Assembly: GCA_965371945.1 (NCBI GenBank)
Contig: CBDVAK010000220.1
Location: 1 to 6,110, forward strand
Source: CBDVAK01 sp965371945
GTDB lineage: Bacteria > Pseudomonadota > Gammaproteobacteria > Competibacterales > JAHEDQ01
Direction: 5' to 3'
Length of the DNA stretch: 6,110 nucleotides
Positions 1-5,994 of this stretch are shown piece by piece. Numbering within the stretch: the stretch's first letter is position 1; each line of letters begins with the position of its first letter. The notes under the pieces were generated by a model that did no database searches, was not told where the DNA came from, and was given only the letters and a program-made list of their open reading frames with translations. The position numbers were made by a program, and so were the translations under genes.

Positions 1-17
1 CCGCACCGGCGACGCGC

Positions 18-46
18 ATAATAAGGACTTCGCCAACAATTTGCAA
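18..46 (-). promoter_or_regulatory. Strong sigma70-type promoter reading out of the left edge
   Basis: The minus strand shows TTGCAA (46-41), a 17-base spacer, then TATTAT (23-18). That is four of six matches for the -35, five of six for the -10, and ideal spacing. The bases after the -10 are GCGCGTC, a GC-rich discriminator of the kind found at stringently controlled stable-RNA and translation genes. Transcription would start near position 11 and run off the window, so the target is not visible. It lies about 90 bases after the last permease and marks a new transcription unit. Confidence 0.6.
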
Positions 47-120
47 GCCGCTTGACAGAGTAATCCACAAGACCAATTTTCAGCACTGCCCGCACGGCGA
101 ATGCGGCGCCATGAACCGTT

Positions 121-139
121 GTGATCGCAGCTGCGTCAC
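121..139 (-). other. Stem-loop overlapping the end of the last permease gene
   Basis: On the minus strand GTGACGC-AGCT-GCGATCAC folds into a 7-bp stem with one bulged base and a 4-base loop. It includes the TGA stop (138-136) and the perfect 10-base palindrome CGCAGCTGCG (126-135). A weaker CCGCA/TGCGG stem follows. No T-run is present, so this is at most an mRNA 3'-end barrier or a Rho-type end; it may also be chance. Confidence 0.35.
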
Positions 140-963
140 TTGATGCCGGCACGCATGAACGACTGTACGAACTGACGCTGGAACAGCAGGAAAGCGACCA
201 GCAAGGGACCGGAGGTCATCAGCGTGGCCGCGGTGATCACCGACCAGTCCACGCCCTGATCGGTGGATGAGAATATGCTGAGCCCGACAGTCAGGGGCCG
301 GGTCTCCACCGAATTGGTGACGATCAACGGCCACAGGAAGTTGTTCCAGTGATAGCTGACCGACACCAGTCCGAAGGCCACGTAGACCGGCTTGGCCAGG
401 GGTACGTAGACTTTCCACAGCACCTGCAGGAAACCAGCGCCTTCCACCCGTGCTGCCTCGTCGAGTTCTCTGGGTACCGTCTTGAAGGTCTGGCGCAGCA
501 GAAAGATTCCGAATCCCGACGCCATGTAGGGCAGCCCGATGGCAGTGATGGTGTCCAGCAACCCCAGGAAATTCATGGTGCGATAGTTCTCGACGATGAG
601 GATGTCCGGCATCACCATCAACTGCACGAGTACCAGCGCAAACAGTACGTCACGGCCAAAAAATTCCAGACGGGCGAATGCAAATGCCGCCAGCGTGCAC
701 AGCACCAGTTGCGCCGCCAGGATCATGGTGACCAGCACGAAAGTATTGAAAAAGTAGCGTGCGAAAGGTGCTTCGTTCCAGGCTTTGACAAAGTTCTCCA
801 GGGTCAACGGTGCCAGCAGGTCGAAACGCACTGCATAGGCGGACGGGTGGAACGCACTCCAGAATGCATAGGCCAGCGGCAGGAACCAGATCAGCCCCAG
901 CAGCCAGGCACCGACTGTGTTCAGCACCCGGTCGGCGATGTTGCTGTGGAACGGGCTGTTCAC
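136..963 (-). CDS. ABC transporter permease, UgpE/MalG-type
   Basis: This is the second inner-membrane half of the channel, 275 residues, partner of the permease just upstream. Hydrophobic segments are visible near 15-37, 72-97, 106-127, 139-156, 191-215 and 242-262, which is the six-helix MalG/UgpE plan. The EAA loop runs at about 169-192 (Glu169, Gly175, Pro188), preceded by FLLRQTFKTVPREL. LPYMASG at 144-150 and WNNFLWPL at 206-213 closely match UgpE as I recall it, and the C-terminus is short. The start is a GTG inside the previous stop codon, with a good AAGGTG ribosome site; no better ATG exists before the first helix. It is the last gene of the importer in view. No further gene can be read in the 135 bases to its left. 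Confidence 0.9.
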   Translation of the reverse strand: MNSPFHSNIADRVLNTVGAWLLGLIWFLPLAYAFWSAFHPSAYAVRFDLLAPLTLENFVKAWNEAPFARYFFNTFVLVTMILAAQLVLCTLAAFAFARLEFFGRDVLFALVLVQLMVMPDILIVENYRTMNFLGLLDTITAIGLPYMASGFGIFLLRQTFKTVPRELDEAARVEGAGFLQVLWKVYVPLAKPVYVAFGLVSVSYHWNNFLWPLIVTNSVETRPLTVGLSIFSSTDQGVDWSVITAATLMTSGPLLVAFLLFQRQFVQSFMRAGIK

Positions 964-1835
964 TGGTAATGCACCTTGCGGTCAAAATAGAAGAACTGAC
1001 CCAATGCGAACACCACCAGCAGTCCCAGCAACACCACGGTGAGCGTTGCCCCGTAGCTGGTGTCCCAGTACTTGAAAGCATTTTCGTAGATGTAATACAG
1101 CAGCAGCGAACTGGCGTTGTCGGGCCCCCCTTCGGTCATCACGAAGATATGATCCACCAGCCGGAACGAGTTGATGACGGCGTTGATGAGTACGAACAAG
1201 GTAGTGGGCATCAGCAGCGGAAAAGTGACACGGCGGAAGAAATACCAGCGTCCCGCCCCTTCCAGCGCGGCGGCCTCCATGAGCGGCGGTGGTATCGACT
1301 GTAGGGCGGCCAGATAGAAGATCATGAAAAAACCCGACTCCTTCCAGATGGTGACCACCATCAACGCCGGCAGCACGGTGTCCGGGTCACCGAGCCAGTT
1401 GTGGCTGGGCAGTCCCAACAGCCCTCTGAGCTGGTCGATGAGGCCAAAACCAGGCGTATAGAAAAACATCCAGATATTGGCGACCGCGATCATCGGCAGC
1501 ACGGTCGGGGCAAAAAAAGACATGCGCAGGAATGCCCGGCCTTTGAGCTTGCCATTGACCCACAGGGCCATGGCGATCGCCAGTCCGACCGAGACCGGGA
1601 TCGTACCCAGCGCATACCAGAAGTTGTTCCACAGCACCTGCCAGAAGACGTCGTCGTCGAGCAGGGTGCGATAGTTTTCCAGACCCACGAAAGCGGAGGG
1701 TCTCCGGCCCCGGGGGGTAGAGAAAAAGCTCTGCCAGAAGGTGGTCACCGCCGGGTAGTGGGTAAAGGCGAACAACAACAGCAGAGCCGGCAGCAACAGC
1801 AGCCAGGCATAGATGGTAGTGCGGTGCTTGTGCAT
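960..1835 (-). CDS. ABC transporter permease, UgpA/MalF-type
   Basis: This 291-residue inner-membrane protein would form half of the transport channel. About six hydrophobic segments are visible (near 8-28, 66-94, 104-126, 153-176, 208-230 and 262-284), as in UgpA, without the extra N-terminal helices and large loop of E. coli MalF. The cytoplasmic coupling (EAA) loop is MEAAALEGAGRWYFFRRVTFPLLMP at 186-210 by position, with key residues Glu187, Gly193 and Pro210; it docks on the ATPase. FVGLENY at 49-55, ALQSIP at 177-182, TEGGP at 234-238 and a C-terminus KVHYQ (KVRYQ in E. coli UgpA) support the Ugp subgroup. The ATG at 1835 has only a weak upstream purine stretch. Its TGA stop overlaps the next permease start as GTGA. 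Confidence 0.9.
   Translation of the reverse strand: MHKHRTTIYAWLLLLPALLLLFAFTHYPAVTTFWQSFFSTPRGRRPSAFVGLENYRTLLDDDVFWQVLWNNFWYALGTIPVSVGLAIAMALWVNGKLKGRAFLRMSFFAPTVLPMIAVANIWMFFYTPGFGLIDQLRGLLGLPSHNWLGDPDTVLPALMVVTIWKESGFFMIFYLAALQSIPPPLMEAAALEGAGRWYFFRRVTFPLLMPTTLFVLINAVINSFRLVDHIFVMTEGGPDNASSLLLYYIYENAFKYWDTSYGATLTVVLLGLLVVFALGQFFYFDRKVHYQ
972..977 (-). promoter_or_regulatory. Ribosome binding site supporting a GTG start of the second permease
   Basis: AAGGTG on the minus strand is eight bases before the GTG at 963. The GTG overlaps the preceding stop in a GTGA junction. Spacing and overlap together make this non-ATG start credible and suggest that the two permeases are translated coupled, giving equal amounts. 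Confidence 0.65.
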
Positions 1836-1857
1836 GTAGGACGGAAGCTCAATCGAC

Positions 1858-1882
1858 CGGGCCGGCGGAGCACGCCGGCCCG
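1858..1882 (-). other. Strong GC stem-loop between binding-protein and permease genes
   Basis: Bases 1858-1867 and 1873-1882 are perfectly complementary: a 10-bp stem made only of G-C pairs around a 5-base loop. It begins 16 bases after the binding-protein stop and ends 22 bases before the permease ATG. No T-run follows on the minus strand, so it is not a standard intrinsic terminator. In many sugar-importer operons (malE-malF is the known case) an intergenic stem here blocks 3'-to-5' decay and keeps the binding-protein message in excess of the permeases. I infer the same role. Confidence 0.75.
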
Positions 1883-1898
1883 ATCCGAACGGACCCGA

Positions 1899-3191
1899 TC
1901 AGCGGTATGGTTTCAGTATTTTATCCGCTTTCTGCTGGGCTGTTTGCATAGCCTCCTGCGGTGAGGCCTTGCCAACGATGGCGGCTTCCAGACCATCGTT
2001 GAACGCTGTCGTAACGCGCTGGTTTTGATAAGTCGATAACTCCGCGGTGGCGAACTCAAGCTGATTCCGCGCTACCAGAGCGGGCGGGAAATCCGCCACA
2101 TAGGCCTTCATGGCCGGCGTTTCCCATGCGTCCGGGCGCGGCGCCACATAGCCGGTGGCAATGGTCCAGCGTGCAGCTTGTTCTGGTGCGGTGATCCACT
2201 CGATAAAATCAAGTGAAGCCTTCTTCTGCTCGTCGCTGGAGTCTTTGAAAATATAGAAGTTACCCCCGCCGGTGGGCGCACCACGGCGCAGATTCGCGGG
2301 TAGCATGGCAACACCAAAGTCGAACGGAGCATTGCTGCGAACGTTGGTGAGATTGCCGGTAGTAGTCCACATCATCGCTGTGTTGCGTTCGAAAAACGCC
2401 TTGGGCGTGGTGCCCCACTCGATGATACCCGGCGCCATCACCTCATATTTCATGCTCAAATCGACCAGAAACTGTAGCGCCTCGATGACCCGGGGCTGGT
2501 CGAAATACACTTCTGTGCCCTCATCGTTCATCAGGAACGCATCATTCGCGGTGGTCAGCCCCTGGAACAGCCAGTAAGGGAACCCGGAGGACGGAATCCG
2601 CACACCCCATTGGGTGACATTGCCAGCACTGTCCCGCTTGACCAGCTTCTTGCCCATTTCCACCATTTCGTCCCAGGTAGCCGGCGGCACTTCGGGATCC
2701 AACCCGGCTTCCTTGAAAGCATCCTTGTTCCAGTACAACACCGGGGTGGAGCGCTGGAACGGCACGCCGTAGGTCTTGCCACCGGCGCGGCTGTTGGCCA
2801 TGAATGCCTCATAGAAACCGTCCAGCCACTGCTGCTGCGTGTCACTGGTGATGAGATCCTCGAACGCGACGATGGCGTCCTCTTCGAGCAGTGTGTACAT
2901 GTCCACCGCCAGGATCACCGACAACTGCGGCGGCGAGCCCCCTTTGACCGCGGTAAGCACCTTGGTGATGGTGTCCTGGTAGCTACCGGCATATACCGCA
3001 TCGATACTGACCTCGGGTGTCTTGGCCACATATTCGGTGGTCAGTTCGTCGATGGTATTGGCCGCCTTGCCGCCGACCGCCACCGGAAAAAAGAACTGCA
3101 ACTTGACCTCCGCGACCGCGGCACCCGTCACGCCCAGCACCAGACTAGCGACCGCGATGACAGCAACCAGAAACCGGCTGATCTTGTTCAT
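1899..3191 (-). CDS. Periplasmic solute-binding protein of a UgpB-like ABC importer
   Basis: This 430-residue extracellular solute-binding protein (family 1) would capture solute in the periplasm and hand it to the permeases. A signal peptide covers residues 1-27: MNKISR, a hydrophobic core, then a predicted cut after AVA. There is no lipobox cysteine. The segment STPVLYWNKDAFKEAGLDP at 148-166 followed by PPATWDEM is nearly the same as in E. coli UgpB as I remember it. Further shared points are GSYQ at 69-72, TGNLTNVR near 278-285, GGG at 308-310, TGY at 346-348 and QRV at 391-393. By eye the ligand-side Tyr, Ser, Gly, Tyr and Arg of UgpB appear kept, but a Glu appears replaced by Ala and a Ser by Thr. 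Glycerol-3-phosphate or a glycerophosphodiester is therefore a reasonable guess, not a firm call. The gene stands between the ATPase and the two permeases, and a strong stem-loop follows its stop. Confidence 0.88.
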   Translation of the reverse strand: MNKISRFLVAVIAVASLVLGVTGAAVAEVKLQFFFPVAVGGKAANTIDELTTEYVAKTPEVSIDAVYAGSYQDTITKVLTAVKGGSPPQLSVILAVDMYTLLEEDAIVAFEDLITSDTQQQWLDGFYEAFMANSRAGGKTYGVPFQRSTPVLYWNKDAFKEAGLDPEVPPATWDEMVEMGKKLVKRDSAGNVTQWGVRIPSSGFPYWLFQGLTTANDAFLMNDEGTEVYFDQPRVIEALQFLVDLSMKYEVMAPGIIEWGTTPKAFFERNTAMMWTTTGNLTNVRSNAPFDFGVAMLPANLRRGAPTGGGNFYIFKDSSDEQKKASLDFIEWITAPEQAARWTIATGYVAPRPDAWETPAMKAYVADFPPALVARNQLEFATAELSTYQNQRVTTAFNDGLEAAIVGKASPQEAMQTAQQKADKILKPYR

Positions 3192-3198
3192 ATTGTTA

Positions 3199-3204
3199 CC
3201 TCTC
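3199..3204 (-). promoter_or_regulatory. Ribosome binding site that fixes the binding-protein start
   Basis: GAGAGG on the minus strand stands seven bases before the ATG at 3191. It supports that start over the longer in-frame GTG at 3248, which would put 19 non-hydrophobic residues ahead of a perfect signal peptide. Confidence 0.75.
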
Positions 3205-3232
3205 ACTGAAAAAAACCGAAGTGCGTTCAATG

Positions 3233-3261
3233 ATTGCACCCTCCTCACCGTAGCTTCTCAA
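3233..3261 (-). promoter_or_regulatory. Possible sigma70 promoter for the binding-protein gene
   Basis: The minus strand has TTGAGA (3261-3256), a 17-base spacer, then TGCAAT (3238-3233). That is five of six matches to the -35 consensus and four of six to the -10. Transcription would begin near 3226, about 35 bases before the ATG at 3191. Extra expression of binding protein relative to the ATPase is usual in such operons, so a second promoter makes sense, but the -10 is poor. Confidence 0.33.
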
Positions 3262-3323
3262 ACAAACCGGGGTTGTGTGGGTGCGGGCAGTAGCCCGATA
3301 TTTCGAGAAGCAACCCGTTCTCG
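3253..3323 (-). other. Stem-loops with mutually exclusive pairing in the ATPase/binding-protein gap
   Basis: On the transcribed minus strand, CGAGAA (3323-3318) pairs perfectly with TTCTCG (3309-3304) across an 8-base loop. Next comes CGGGC-TACT-GCCCG (3297-3284). Then GAGAAGC (3259-3253) is perfectly complementary to GCTTCTC (3311-3305), with three more A-T pairs after one bulge. The first and third structures share the TTCTC segment, so only one can form at a time. This could be a processing or attenuation device between the two genes, or simply secondary structure. No riboswitch class is recognised. Confidence 0.35.
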
Positions 3324-3353
3324 TATGACACTCCGTGCGCGAACCACGACGCT

Positions 3354-4457
3354 TCAGGTCGCTGCTGATGCCTCCTGACGCCTTTGCGACCCGTCGATGT
3401 CTTCGATACGCTTGCCACTCCCGGTATCAAAGTAGTGCGTGACTTCGGGTTCCCAGGCAACACTGACCCGGTCGCCCACCGATACGCGGCTATGTCCCTG
3501 GCTGCGTATCGACAAGCTTTCGCTGCCAATTTCGCAATCGATAATCGAATCGGCACCCAGATATTCTATGCCGCGAACGATTGCAGGCACGCCATCCGAC
3601 GGCACCAGACGCACGTCCTCACAACGAACCCCCAAGCTGATCCCCTGCCCCGGTCGCTCCACTATTCTCGGCGCATCCAACCCGCGAATCACGGCACCAC
3701 CGCAACCGTCCTGCAGACGCAGCAGGTTCATCGGTGGGGTGCCGATAAAGCGACCGGCAAACGCCGTTGCCGGATAACTATAGATCTGTTCGGGCCTCGC
3801 TGCCTGCTCGATAGAGCCCGCGCGCAACAAAATGACCTGATCAGCCATACTCATCGCCTCGGCCTGATCGTGGGTGACATAGACCATGGTGATGCCCAGC
3901 TTTTGCTGCAGCGCACGCAGTTCCAGACGCATTTCGTGGCGCAGTTTGGCATCCAGGTTGGACAGCGGCTCGTCCATCAAACAGACCGGTTTCTCGGCGA
4001 TGATGGCACGGCCCAAGGCTACCCTTTGCTGCTGTCCTCCGGAAAGCTGGCTGGGCCGTCGGTGCAGCAGCTCCTGCAGACCCAGCATTGCCGCGGTGCG
4101 CTGCAGACGCGTCTGCCGCTCGCTACGCCCTACCCGCCTGACCTTGAGACCGAACAGGATATTCTCCGCCACAGACAGATGTGGAAACAGTGCATAGGAC
4201 TGAAATACCATGGACAACTGGCGCTGGGCCGGAGGCAGACGGGTGATATCCCGATCACCGATCAGGATGCGTCCGGAGCTGACCTCCTCGAGACCGGCGA
4301 TCAATCGCAACGTGGTGGATTTTCCACAGCCCGAAGGCCCCAGCAGCACCGTAAACTCACCGGCCGGAGCGACAAAGCTGACGTCATCCACCGCCGCACC
4401 GTCGTCCCAGTGTTTGCTGACGTTTTGCACCGATATTCGGGAACAGCCTGCCGCCAT
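3354..4457 (-). CDS. ABC transporter ATP-binding protein, MalK/UgpC type
   Basis: This is the cytoplasmic ATPase of the importer encoded by the next three genes; two copies would hydrolyse ATP to drive transport. The protein has 367 residues, normal for the MalK/UgpC class. In order it shows Walker A GPSGCGKST at 40-48, Q-loop Gln86 (FQSYALFPH), signature LSGGQQQR at 138-145, Walker B CLMDEP at 159-164 with Glu163, D-loop SNLDAK at 166-171 and switch His196 (VTHDQAEAMSMAD). A C-terminal part follows at about 240-345, with GTPPMN, LGVR.EDVRL and YLGADSIID typical of the TOBE/regulatory domain. All catalytic residues are intact. The ATG at 4457 is preceded directly by an in-frame TTG at 4460, which has AGGG eight bases upstream, so either could be used, with a one-residue difference. 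The gene comes first in the ABC set. The resemblance is to UgpC, but ATPases of this class do not define the substrate. Confidence 0.92.
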   Translation of the reverse strand: MAAGCSRISVQNVSKHWDDGAAVDDVSFVAPAGEFTVLLGPSGCGKSTTLRLIAGLEEVSSGRILIGDRDITRLPPAQRQLSMVFQSYALFPHLSVAENILFGLKVRRVGRSERQTRLQRTAAMLGLQELLHRRPSQLSGGQQQRVALGRAIIAEKPVCLMDEPLSNLDAKLRHEMRLELRALQQKLGITMVYVTHDQAEAMSMADQVILLRAGSIEQAARPEQIYSYPATAFAGRFIGTPPMNLLRLQDGCGGAVIRGLDAPRIVERPGQGISLGVRCEDVRLVPSDGVPAIVRGIEYLGADSIIDCEIGSESLSIRSQGHSRVSVGDRVSVAWEPEVTHYFDTGSGKRIEDIDGSQRRQEASAAT

Positions 4458-4496
4458 CAATCAGATCGCCCTTGCAGTACCAACCAGCCCGCACAC

Positions 4497-4520
4497 ATTG
4501 CGCAAACCCACGCGCGCAAT
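4497..4520. promoter_or_regulatory. Perfect inverted repeat ATTGCGC-N10-GCGCAAT upstream of the ABC operon
   Basis: Seven-base perfect half-sites at 4497-4503 and 4514-4520 are separated by 10 bases, so the half-site centres are 17 bases apart, a little under two helical turns. The repeat sits 40 bases upstream of the ATPase ATG, within the 140-base gap that separates the transporter from korC. This is where an operator controlling the transporter would be expected. The transcript could instead fold it into a 7-bp stem with a 10-base loop. No convincing -35/-10 pair overlaps it, and it has no following T-run, so it is not a usual terminator. Confidence 0.45.
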
Positions 4521-4550
4521 CCCGAGATTAGGCTACCGAAGGCGGTGCGT

Positions 4551-4569
4551 ACAGACATTCACACAGACA
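4551..4569 (-). repeat. Pair of TGTCTGT direct repeats in the korC/ATPase gap
   Basis: Two identical 7-base copies, TGTCTGT on the minus strand (4569-4563 and 4557-4551), are separated by GTGAA. This gives a repeat period of 12 bases. They lie about 95-110 bases upstream of the ABC ATPase start and about 30-50 bases after the korC stop. Closely spaced direct repeats can be sites for a regulator that binds head to tail, but no regulator gene is in the window and I could not pair them with a clear promoter. Chance occurrence is possible. Confidence 0.3.
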
Positions 4570-4597
4570 GGCCCCGGAGGACGCGGCATTTATTCGG

Positions 4598-5131
4598 TCA
4601 GAGCGACCGCGCACCCAGTTCGGCCGCTTCCAGATTGAGGCTCAAATACTTGGGCGGCGCCTTTTGTCGCAAGGCCTGCTGCAGGGCCTGCCAGTCACAA
4701 TATCCGCCCAGTGCCACCATGGCGCCCAATGCGACGATATTGGCGACGCGGTGATTGCCCAGCTCGCGCGCGCTCTCGGTCAGGGGCAGACGGTGCGTGC
4801 GAGCCGGCAATGCCACTGAATCGGCGACCTTGTCACGGTCACAGATGATCAGCGTGTGCTCGTTGATCAGGGCCCCGGAGGCATCCACGGCGATACCGTC
4901 CATAACCAGCAGACAATCGAGCGAGGTCACCAGCGGGTAATCGATAACACCCATTCCGGCCACGATATCAGCACGGCTCAGACCGCCTCTGGAGGTGGGT
5001 TCATAGCTTTGCGACTGCGCGACTTGCCGGCCCTCCGTACAGAACGCGCGCGCCAGTATCGAGGCGGCCAGTATCATTCCCTGGCCGCCGCTGCCGCTGA
5101 AGCGGATCTGCAACTGTGCATCGTCTTCCAT
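4598..5131 (-). CDS. korC: 2-oxoacid:ferredoxin oxidoreductase subunit gamma
   Basis: This is the gamma chain of the same enzyme complex, with 177 residues from the chosen start. The family signature FSGSGGQGMILA is at 11-22, then QSYEPTSRGGLSRADI at 41-56 (usually SYGPEARGG in relatives), IDYP at 63-66, and NIVALGA at 131-137. These mark the pyruvate/ketoisovalerate oxidoreductase catalytic (gamma) domain, thought to help in CoA binding. The ATG at 5131 is chosen because GGGTGA stands six bases upstream and family members begin a few residues before the glycine-rich loop. A GTG at 5140 overlaps the beta stop as GTGA and would add three residues (V-S-E); a GTG at 5179 would add an unlikely Pro/Cys-rich leader inside korB. 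No small ferredoxin-like delta gene follows; if one exists it lies upstream of korA. korC is the last gene of its operon here, with a 140-base gap to the next gene. Confidence 0.88.
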   Translation of the reverse strand: MEDDAQLQIRFSGSGGQGMILAASILARAFCTEGRQVAQSQSYEPTSRGGLSRADIVAGMGVIDYPLVTSLDCLLVMDGIAVDASGALINEHTLIICDRDKVADSVALPARTHRLPLTESARELGNHRVANIVALGAMVALGGYCDWQALQQALRQKAPPKYLSLNLEAAELGARSL

Positions 5132-5136
5132 TTCGC

Positions 5137-5994
5137 TCACCCAGCGTTCCCGGCCAGGCGGTGGACATGGGCACGCCACACGTCTCCGTACTCGGGGCGC
5201 TCCTCGCGGGTCAGGATGCCGGTCTCCAGCGCATTGGGTCGAAACGGCTGGTCGACAACATTGCCGTAACCCTCGGAACGCGTCGACGCCTTCTGACTCA
5301 ACACCATCTCCGCCGAGTTGCCCAGCTCATTCTTGCGCCCGTATATTTCGGTACAGTCGGACATCACTTCCACGAACGAAAACCCGCGGTGAGCGATGGC
5401 CTCTTTCAAAAGGTTCTTGAGCGCCGGCGTCTGCAGCGTAATCTCCCTTCCCACCAGGCTGGCGCCAGCCGCTTGGGCCAGTTTGCAGGCATCGAAGGCC
5501 GGTTCATGATTGCCATCCGGTGTCGTCGTGGTATAGCGGTCGAGCCGGGTCGTGGGCGAGACCTGCCCGCCAGTCATGCCGTAGACCTCGTTGTTGAGCA
5601 TCATGCAGGTGATATCGAGGTTTCTTCGGCAGGCGTGAATGAGATGGTTGCCGCCGATGGAGAGACAATCACCATCACCGGTGATCACCAACACGTTGAG
5701 ATCCGGCCGCGCCAGCTTGAGGCCGGTGGCAAAGGCCAGTGGACGGCCATGGGTCACGTGCATGGTGGCAGCGTCAATATAGGCGGCAGTGCGCCCGGAG
5801 CAGCCGATACCCGATACCACGGCAAGATCATCCTTGCGAATGCCGAGTTCGTGCACTGCCCAAAGCAGTGCCCGCAAAGCGATGCCGTGACCACAGCCCG
5901 GGCACATGAAGTGCGGCATCAATTCGAGACGGAGATAGTCCCGGATATCGAAGGCCCGATCACCGATCGGTTGCGCGTTAGTGGCTTGAGGCAT
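5137..5994 (-). CDS. korB: 2-oxoglutarate (2-oxoacid):ferredoxin oxidoreductase subunit beta
   Basis: This is the thiamine-diphosphate-binding subunit of a cytoplasmic enzyme that converts a 2-oxoacid plus CoA to acyl-CoA and CO2 and passes electrons to ferredoxin; the reverse reaction is also possible. The protein has 285 residues, a usual length. Visible motifs are CPGCGHG at 31-37, GIGCSGR at 62-68, THGR at 81-84, and the diphosphate/Mg site GDGD at 106-109 followed by NN at 134-135 and YGMTGGQ at 138-144. Cys31, Cys34, Cys65 and Cys214 (in SDCTEIYGR) sit where the family binds its [4Fe-4S] cluster. THGR.LAFATG and IGGNH.IHA..RN are typical of KorB rather than pyruvate enzymes, so 2-oxoglutarate is the favoured substrate, though a branched-chain acid cannot be excluded. 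The ATG at 5994 lies inside the end of the alpha gene, and its ribosome site is weak (GAGAAA). The TGA stop is 5 bases before the gamma ATG. Confidence 0.9.
   Translation of the reverse strand: MPQATNAQPIGDRAFDIRDYLRLELMPHFMCPGCGHGIALRALLWAVHELGIRKDDLAVVSGIGCSGRTAAYIDAATMHVTHGRPLAFATGLKLARPDLNVLVITGDGDCLSIGGNHLIHACRRNLDITCMMLNNEVYGMTGGQVSPTTRLDRYTTTTPDGNHEPAFDACKLAQAAGASLVGREITLQTPALKNLLKEAIAHRGFSFVEVMSDCTEIYGRKNELGNSAEMVLSQKASTRSEGYGNVVDQPFRPNALETGILTREERPEYGDVWRAHVHRLAGNAG

Noticed and set aside
52..80. Plus-strand TTGACA at 52-57 as a -35 box
   Set aside because: At 17 bases downstream there is only AATTTT, and no plus-strand gene follows; the opposite-strand promoter at 18-46 is much better.
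1879..1900. Two CCCGATC copies and a TCCGAACGGA mini-palindrome after the binding-protein stop
   Set aside because: The copies are short and overlap the strong stem and the stop codon; no function beyond the stem-loop is supported.
3209..3239. Intrinsic terminator: GTGC/GCAC stem followed by seven T on the minus strand
   Set aside because: The stem has four Watson-Crick pairs with an 11-base loop, and five bases separate it from the T-run, so it is too weak; it also lies inside the leader of the binding-protein gene.
3192..3248. Longer GTG start for the binding protein at 3248
   Set aside because: It would put 19 extra residues before a clean signal peptide; the ATG at 3191 has a good GAGAGG ribosome site.
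3247..3334. Short GTG-started frame in the ATPase/binding-protein gap, as a leader peptide
   Set aside because: No properly spaced ribosome site and no run of regulatory codons; the frame is the tail of a longer out-of-frame stretch inside the ATPase gene.
4533..4589. Small minus-strand frame of 18 codons just after korC
   Set aside because: No ribosome site, no recognisable features beyond a Pro-rich start, and it could easily be chance in a 140-base gap.
3384..4754. Long plus-strand open frame (456 codons) antisense to the ABC ATPase and running into korC
   Set aside because: It mirrors the codon bias of a clearly real ATPase, crosses the intergenic gap and part of korC, and its product is rich in His, Gln and Arg with no recognisable domain.
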